Positions 59,652 to 64,000 of a DNA stretch of 64,000 nucleotides are shown here, piece by piece. The DNA is from WJKQ01 sp043810515 (GTDB taxonomy: Bacteria > Patescibacteriota > Gracilibacteria > UBA1369 > LOWO2-01-FULL-3): positions 1-64,000 of the forward strand of contig JBDRNZ010000012.1 in NCBI GenBank assembly GCA_043810515.1. The letters run 5' to 3'. The stretch's first letter is position 1. Each line of letters starts with the position of its first letter. Under the pieces are notes generated by a model, which searched no databases, had not been told where the DNA came from, and saw only the letters and a program-made list of their open reading frames with translations. The translations under genes were made by a program, and so were the position numbers.

Positions 59652-59669
59652 GGTGAGCGTATACTCACC
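59652..59669. repeat. Short palindrome upstream of the HNH gene
   Basis: GGTGAG-CGTATA-CTCACC: a perfect 6-bp inverted repeat with a 6-bp centre containing TATA. It lies 32 bp before the chosen HNH start and could be an operator; no -35 can be matched to the TATACT it contains. Confidence 0.35.
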
Positions 59670-59700
59670 ATGCAATATATCTTTAAAACTTCAAGTCAAA

Positions 59701-60696
59701 ATGCTGGATTTTTGGCGGGAGGAAGCTAGAATACAGACATTCATTACCCGCCGAAATATGAAAATGACCCCAGAAGAAACAGCAATTTATCGGGATTTTG
59801 AATGTTGCGGGAAAAATTCCAAAAAATGGATGAACAAGTGCGTGCTGATGCTTCCAAAAATAGAAAAAATGCGAATTTGGGAGAAGAAAGGATTTTCAAG
59901 TATTTATGAATTTGCGGCAAAGCTTGCCGGAATGAACCGGGACAAGGTAAACGAGGGGCTAAGAATTCTCAAAAGGACGGAAAGTATGCCGGATATTCAA
60001 AAAGTTATAGAAAAAAAGGGAATCTGGGCAGTCAGGCCTATTGTTCGGGTGGCGACGCCGGAAAATCAAAAATTCTGGGCGGGGAAGGCTGAGACGATGA
60101 GCAAAAATACGTTGGAGACTTATGTTAGAGATATCAAAAATCAAGGCCGTCCCAGGACGGGTAATCCGATTGAATCCGGTTTAAGCAAGCCAAGTTTTTC
60201 TAAAAAATCCTCAAAAATTACCGTTTCAATGAAGCTTGATCCGGAGGTGCTTGAAATACTTGCGAAATTAAAGGGTACAAACGACTGGAATGCCACTATG
60301 AAAAGTCTTTTAGAGTCGCATGAAAAAGAAACTCAGAGAGAGCAACGGGCGATTGAGGCTGAAAAACCTGAAAAAGTGAAAACATTTTCCCGTCACGTTC
60401 CTATAAAAATTCGGAAGTACGTAAAAGCCCGTGCGGGAAATCGCTGTGAAGCTCCGAACTGCACGAAGCCGGGCAGACATCTGCACCACACAACGCCTTT
60501 TGCTCTGAAAAAAGAACACGATCCGGATAAAATACGTTTTTTATGTGAGGAGCACCACGATATTGCTCACTGTGGATTAATCCGGAATGAGGATGGGGTG
60601 CCGGAAGGGTGGAGTGTAATCAGGTTGCCGGATATGTTTGATTTTAAAAGCGTGATAAACTGGAGAGTTGCGGAATTTGGGCGTGGGGCGGGGTAG
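59701..60696 (+). CDS. HNH endonuclease
   Basis: A 331-aa protein from ATG 59701 (a GTG frame opens at 59653 inside the palindrome and is less likely). The N-terminal two-thirds is helical and basic, with FSSIYEFAAKLAG resembling a DNA-recognition helix. The C-terminal HNH domain has RCEAPNC (Cys249, Cys254), HH at 262-263 and CEEHH (282-286), giving zinc and catalytic ligands. Similar single HNH genes occur in many CPR genomes. Its place between the minisatellite and fba, interrupting a dcw cluster, suggests mobility. Target unknown. Confidence 0.75.
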   Translation: MLDFWREEARIQTFITRRNMKMTPEETAIYRDFECCGKNSKKWMNKCVLMLPKIEKMRIWEKKGFSSIYEFAAKLAGMNRDKVNEGLRILKRTESMPDIQKVIEKKGIWAVRPIVRVATPENQKFWAGKAETMSKNTLETYVRDIKNQGRPRTGNPIESGLSKPSFSKKSSKITVSMKLDPEVLEILAKLKGTNDWNATMKSLLESHEKETQREQRAIEAEKPEKVKTFSRHVPIKIRKYVKARAGNRCEAPNCTKPGRHLHHTTPFALKKEHDPDKIRFLCEEHHDIAHCGLIRNEDGVPEGWSVIRLPDMFDFKSVINWRVAEFGRGAG

Positions 60697-60809
60697 GGTG
60701 ACTAGGGTGACGGGTGTTGTGCTGGTGCGAGGTTAGTTGTGGGAAAAGGCTGGAATCTTTTATTGAAATTTTTGCGGATTTCGTTTAAGTTTTTTTAGGG
60801 TTTTTTATT

Positions 60810-60818
60810 TGGTAAAAT
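60810..60818 (+). promoter_or_regulatory. Extended -10 promoter of fba; leaderless spacing
   Basis: TGGTAAAAT: a TGn-extended -10 (hexamer 60813-60818) with exactly six T residues before the ATG at 60825. The -35 region is only a T run. The mRNA should start at the A of the ATG. Confidence 0.55.
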
Positions 60819-60824
60819 TTTTTT

Positions 60825-61874
60825 ATGGCTATAGCTGACTTTTCAAAAGAAAATAATCCCAATGTCCGCGAAATGGCCGGGGGTTATGTTTTGTCGAATC
60901 TGAAAACGCTTCTTTCTGTTGCGGACGGGGGGGCCGGGGCGGATAGGAAAAAATTTGGAGTTGTGGCGTGCAATATCAGAAGCCGTTTTATCTTAAACGC
61001 GGTGCTTGAGGCGGCATGGAAGGAGAAATCTCCGGTGATTCTTGAAATCGCGGAAAGTGAGGCGAAATACTGCAATATGATGCCGAAAAGACTGGCTGAC
61101 ATGGCTTACGAGGGGATTGAAAAAATGATTTCAAAATACGGCTACAGCGTGCCGGTCTGCATTCATCATGATCATGTTCAGAAAGACGTGGATGGTTGCG
61201 TGGAGAGGGCTACAGAGTCCGGGTTTTCTTCCGTTGAAATCGACCTTTCGAAACTTCCGGGTTCGGAGAATATCGCGAAGTGCAAAGAAGTGGTGGAAAA
61301 GCTTGATCCGCTTGGAATTTCTCTTGAAGTCGAGGACGGTGAGATAGGAAACGCGGACGCGCTAGCCGATCCGGATGTTGAAAAAAATATTTCCGAGTAT
61401 TATTCGAAAGTTTCGGATTGTGTTGCGCTGTGCGAGGCGGTGAAGCCTACCGCTCTGGCTTTTTTTGTGGGAAACGGGCATGGCCAGTATCTGAGGCGTC
61501 CTATTATCGGCTATGACAGGATCAGGGAAATATGTGATGCGGTGCGGCCGCTCGGGGTTTTTGGCGTGATGCACGGAGGCAGCGGGCTGATGCCGGAAGA
61601 ATTCAACAAATGTATTGAAAGTGGCGCGAGGAAGTTTAACTACGCGACTTCGATTTCCGATATATGGTTCAAGCATTTTCCGCCCGAGCTTATGGGGAAA
61701 ATGGAGGCGGCTGGTAAGGAACAGGGCAAACCGGTGCGAAAAGTTCTGGATCAGTTTGAGGGGGAATGGGACAAGCTGGATTTTTCCGCGGCTGAAACCG
61801 AGATGACCGATCATGTCGCGATGATGATGAGAGAGGCTTTTAAAAGCAGCGGCAGGGCCGATTTATATTCCTAA
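60825..61874 (+). CDS. fba: Class II fructose-bisphosphate aldolase
   Basis: Zinc-dependent aldolase joining or splitting fructose 1,6-bisphosphate. The 349-aa protein has IHHDHV near 120 (metal His and catalytic Asp), FVGNGHGQY, VMHGGSGL and KFNYATS, the class II signatures, though spacing is divergent from E. coli FbaA. Followed 12 bp later by gap2 and then fbp, so it probably works mainly in the gluconeogenic direction here. A tagatose or other ketose-bisphosphate aldolase remains possible. Confidence 0.85.
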   Translation: MAIADFSKENNPNVREMAGGYVLSNLKTLLSVADGGAGADRKKFGVVACNIRSRFILNAVLEAAWKEKSPVILEIAESEAKYCNMMPKRLADMAYEGIEKMISKYGYSVPVCIHHDHVQKDVDGCVERATESGFSSVEIDLSKLPGSENIAKCKEVVEKLDPLGISLEVEDGEIGNADALADPDVEKNISEYYSKVSDCVALCEAVKPTALAFFVGNGHGQYLRRPIIGYDRIREICDAVRPLGVFGVMHGGSGLMPEEFNKCIESGARKFNYATSISDIWFKHFPPELMGKMEAAGKEQGKPVRKVLDQFEGEWDKLDFSAAETEMTDHVAMMMREAFKSSGRADLYS

Positions 61875-61886
61875 AAAAAATTCAGA

Positions 61887-62891
61887 ATGGCTATAAAAAT
61901 TGCGATAAACGGATATGGACGAATAGGACGTGATCTTCACAGACAGATTCTTGGGATGGATGATATTGAGATTGTTGCGATAAACAGCCGGGCGGGGGCG
62001 GATTCACACGCGTATCTGCTGAAATATGATTCTCTTTATGGGAAATGTGACGCTGATATAAAAGTTTCGGGGGGAAATCTTGTTGTTGACGGAAAAACCA
62101 TCAGCGTTTACCAGATAGCTGATCCTGCGAAAATAGACTGGGCGAAGCACGATGTTGATGTTGTGATCGAATCGACCGGCAGATTTACCTCAAAAGCTGA
62201 CGCGGAGCTTCATATAAAAGCGGGGGCCAAAAATGTGCTGATTACTGCGCCGTGCAAAGATCCGGATGTTCCAAATGTCGTGATGGGCGTGAATGAAAAA
62301 GATTTTAATCCGGCGGAATATAATGTTGTCTCAAACGCTTCGTGCACCACAAACTGCCTTGCGCCTGTGATGAAAGTTTTACACGAAACTTTTAAGGTGG
62401 AGAGTGCTTTTGTCACAACAATTCATGCTTTTACATATACGCAGAATCTGCTGGATAATTCCAATCCGGAAGATTTCAGAAGGTCGCGTGCCACGACCGA
62501 GTCCATTATTCCAACAACAACCGGTGCCATGAAAGCAATCGGGCGCGTGATCCCGGAGCTTGAAGGGAAAATTGACGGAATGGCTTTCCGCGTGCCGATT
62601 CCGACTGTTTCGTGTGTTGATCTTGCGGCGAAACTTTCGAAAGAGATATCCGCGGAGGAGATAAATGACGCGTTTAAAAAATATGAGGGCGGCGAGCTGA
62701 AAGGTATTCTAGGAACGACCGACGAAATGGTTGTTTCCGTGGATTTCAGGGGCGACAGCAGGTCGAGTATCGTGGATCTGCTGAGTACGAAAGTTTTGAA
62801 AGGGGATTACTGTAAAGTGGTTTCCTGGTATGACAATGAGTGGGGGTATGTTGCAAGGATTGTAGATCTGGTAAAATGGATTGCGGTATGA
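61887..62891 (+). CDS. gap2: Glyceraldehyde-3-phosphate dehydrogenase, probable NADP type
   Basis: The 334-aa protein has INGYGRIGR, catalytic Cys in SNASCTTNCLAP and the WYDNEWGYVARIVDLV ending. The NAD-selecting Asp is replaced: INSRAG has Ser34 and Arg35, where gap1 has INDLG. In Bacillus GapB, loss of this Asp accompanies NADP use and a gluconeogenic role. Lying between fba and fbp supports the same role here. The stop overlaps fbp by 4 bp. Confidence 0.93.
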   Translation: MAIKIAINGYGRIGRDLHRQILGMDDIEIVAINSRAGADSHAYLLKYDSLYGKCDADIKVSGGNLVVDGKTISVYQIADPAKIDWAKHDVDVVIESTGRFTSKADAELHIKAGAKNVLITAPCKDPDVPNVVMGVNEKDFNPAEYNVVSNASCTTNCLAPVMKVLHETFKVESAFVTTIHAFTYTQNLLDNSNPEDFRRSRATTESIIPTTTGAMKAIGRVIPELEGKIDGMAFRVPIPTVSCVDLAAKLSKEISAEEINDAFKKYEGGELKGILGTTDEMVVSVDFRGDSRSSIVDLLSTKVLKGDYCKVVSWYDNEWGYVARIVDLVKWIAV

Positions 62892-63820
62892 AAAAATTTT
62901 CCGATTATTTAGAGGAGGCGGGTGTTGATTACGGACTTTATGGTGTCTTGAACAGCCTGAAGGATGTTGTCGCGCGTGTGAGTGATTTTATAAAGACTGC
63001 GGACAGTTCGTTTCAGGGTTCGAAAAATATTTTTGGTGAGGAGCAGTTGAAACTGGATGTTGCCGCGGATAAATTTGTTCAGGAGGAAATGAAAAAAAAT
63101 TCTCTTATCGGACTTATTGCTTCGGAGGAATTGCCTGAAGAAATGGACGTGAGCAACAAAGATACCGGCGGAGGCGAGTTTGCGGTGGCGTACGATCCGC
63201 TTGATGGTTCTTCGCTTGTTGATGTAAATCTGGCGGTCGGATCTATTTTTGGTGTTTATAAAATGCCGAATTCAAAGGGTGCGCGGAGCTTTGTCGGGGT
63301 GAAAGGCGATGATCAGCTGGCTTCAATGCTTGCTATTTACGGGCCGCGGACGACTATTGTTCTGACTGTTAAAAAAGGTGTGGCCGAGTTTTTGCTTGAT
63401 GATGGGGAATTTATTCTTGTGCGTGATGATATTAAAGTTTCCGGCGGAAAAATGTTTGCTCCCGGAAATCTGAGGGCGTGCGCGTCGAGGCCGGATTACC
63501 TTGATCTTGTGACTTATTGGTGCAAAGAGCAGTACACTCTGCGTTATTCCGGCGGGATGGTTCCGGATGTGAATCAGATACTTTTGAAGGGCAAAGGCAT
63601 TTTTTCCTATCCGGGTTACGGCGATGTGCCTGATGGAAAGCTTAGGCTTCTTTTTGAATGTGCACCGATGGCTCTTCTTATGGAACAGGCCGGCGGGGCG
63701 GCCACGGATGGAAAAATGCGGATTTTGGAAAAGGAGCTTTTGAAAATTGATCAGAGGACGCCGATATTTATCGGAAGCAAGGAAGAAGTTAAAAGGTGCG
63801 AGGATTTTCTTTCCCGATAG
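62888..63820 (+). CDS. fbp: Fructose-1,6-bisphosphatase, class I
   Basis: Removes the 1-phosphate in the irreversible gluconeogenic step. The 310-aa protein has the metal site AYDPLDGSSLVDVN with GTI..I replaced by GSIFGVYK, and the C-terminal GGAATDGKMRILE. Start ATG 62888 overlaps the gap2 TGA by 4 bp; a longer in-frame start at 62840 lies inside gap2 and adds residues unlike the family. Confidence 0.93.
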   Translation: MKKFSDYLEEAGVDYGLYGVLNSLKDVVARVSDFIKTADSSFQGSKNIFGEEQLKLDVAADKFVQEEMKKNSLIGLIASEELPEEMDVSNKDTGGGEFAVAYDPLDGSSLVDVNLAVGSIFGVYKMPNSKGARSFVGVKGDDQLASMLAIYGPRTTIVLTVKKGVAEFLLDDGEFILVRDDIKVSGGKMFAPGNLRACASRPDYLDLVTYWCKEQYTLRYSGGMVPDVNQILLKGKGIFSYPGYGDVPDGKLRLLFECAPMALLMEQAGGAATDGKMRILEKELLKIDQRTPIFIGSKEEVKRCEDFLSR

Positions 63821-63846
63821 GCCGGGCATGGCGGGGAAGGTAATGT

Positions 63847-63876
63847 TTGACATTTTAACGTGAAAATGTTTAAAAT
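63847..63876 (+). promoter_or_regulatory. Promoter of the sigma-factor-like gene
   Basis: A perfect TTGACA (63847-63852), 18 bp, then TAAAAT (63871-63876). Predicted leader ~17 nt, with an AAGGA Shine-Dalgarno-like run ahead of the ATG. Confidence 0.65.
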
Positions 63877-63899
63877 CTATGCTTGCTTAAGGAAATTTT

Positions 63900-64000
63900 A
63901 TGGTGAAAAGTGATTTTAATGAGAGGAAGGATGAGATTGAGAGCCTTGTTGGAAAAGTTCAGGAAGGGGATCATGATGCTTTTTCCGTGCTGTACGATAT
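63900..64000 (+). CDS. ECF-type sigma factor, N-terminus (cut by the window edge)
   Basis: From ATG 63900, 33 complete codons: an acidic start, then LVGKVQEGDHDAFSVLYDI. Small residues around DHDAFSVLYD match the start of sigma-70 region 2.1 in ECF sigma factors. It has its own promoter and a Shine-Dalgarno-like AAGGA. Region 2.4 and region 4 are outside the window, so the group cannot be assigned. Confidence 0.65.
   Translation, partial: MVKSDFNERKDEIESLVGKVQEGDHDAFSVLYD

Noticed and set aside
1..64000. Recoded TGA (Gly), as in Gracilibacteria
   Set aside because: TGA terminates full-length genes such as pyrC, the pyr-operon lipoprotein and gap2; internal TGA was not needed to extend any gene.

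Overview
The window reads as one stretch of a small bacterial chromosome from the Candidate Phyla Radiation (Patescibacteria). The strongest evidence is the S10-spc-alpha ribosomal operon. It is complete except for L30: S5 and L15 are 3 bp apart, which leaves no room for rpmD, and loss of L30 is a known CPR trait. Shine-Dalgarno sequences are rare, several promoters place the start site on or next to the ATG, and genes overlap tightly. TGA is used as a normal stop (pyrC, the pyr-operon lipoprotein, gap2), so the TGA=Gly code of Gracilibacteria/Absconditabacteria is excluded. Near-complete UMP synthesis plus gluconeogenic enzymes suggests a relatively autonomous lineage, perhaps Peregrinibacteria-like; that placement is inference.

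Layout. 1-2118 (+): C-terminal end of a secreted protein, a terminator, then two type IV prepilin-like genes. 2173-8389 (+): pyrB-pyrC-lipoprotein-pyrD-pyrK-pyrE-pyrF, the whole route from carbamoyl phosphate to UMP, with an unexplained lipoprotein inside. From 8352 to 57297 every recognised gene is on the minus strand apart from one 19-codon ORF. Read in the direction of transcription (right to left) these are: gap1; hrcA-grpE under a CIRCE operator; an HTH-Panacea/RelE-like toxin-antitoxin pair; dnaK under a second CIRCE; pgi-tkt-LOG-epmA-efp-serS; a sugar-phosphate isomerase-like gene; rpoB-ssb-rpoC-rpsL-rpsG; fusA; tuf; a 75-aa orphan plus rpsJ; rplC to secY; an orphan gene; adk-map-infA-rpmJ-rpsM-rpsK-rpsD-rpoA-rplQ-rplM-rpsI; and a calcium-type P-ATPase, trmD, a second P-ATPase relative that has lost its catalytic aspartate, a DUF167 gene and rsmA.

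57401-64000 (+): tsaC; rsmH followed by an FtsL-like protein (start of a dcw cluster); a G-rich minisatellite and an HNH endonuclease gene where the cluster breaks; fba-gap2-fbp (gluconeogenic block); and the start of an ECF-type sigma factor.

The genes cover translation, transcription, protein folding, UMP synthesis and lower glycolysis/gluconeogenesis. The two GAPDHs differ at the cofactor-selecting residue (Asp34 in gap1, Ser34 in gap2), which suggests a split between NAD-dependent glycolysis and NADP-dependent gluconeogenesis. The most unusual items are the P-type ATPase pseudoenzyme, ssb lodged between rpoB and rpoC, the histone-H1-like tail on RpoB, the Panacea toxin-antitoxin pair inside the heat-shock locus, and the minisatellite/HNH insertion. 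No tRNA, rRNA, CRISPR array or insertion sequence was seen. No gene-free stretch exceeds about 250 bp.
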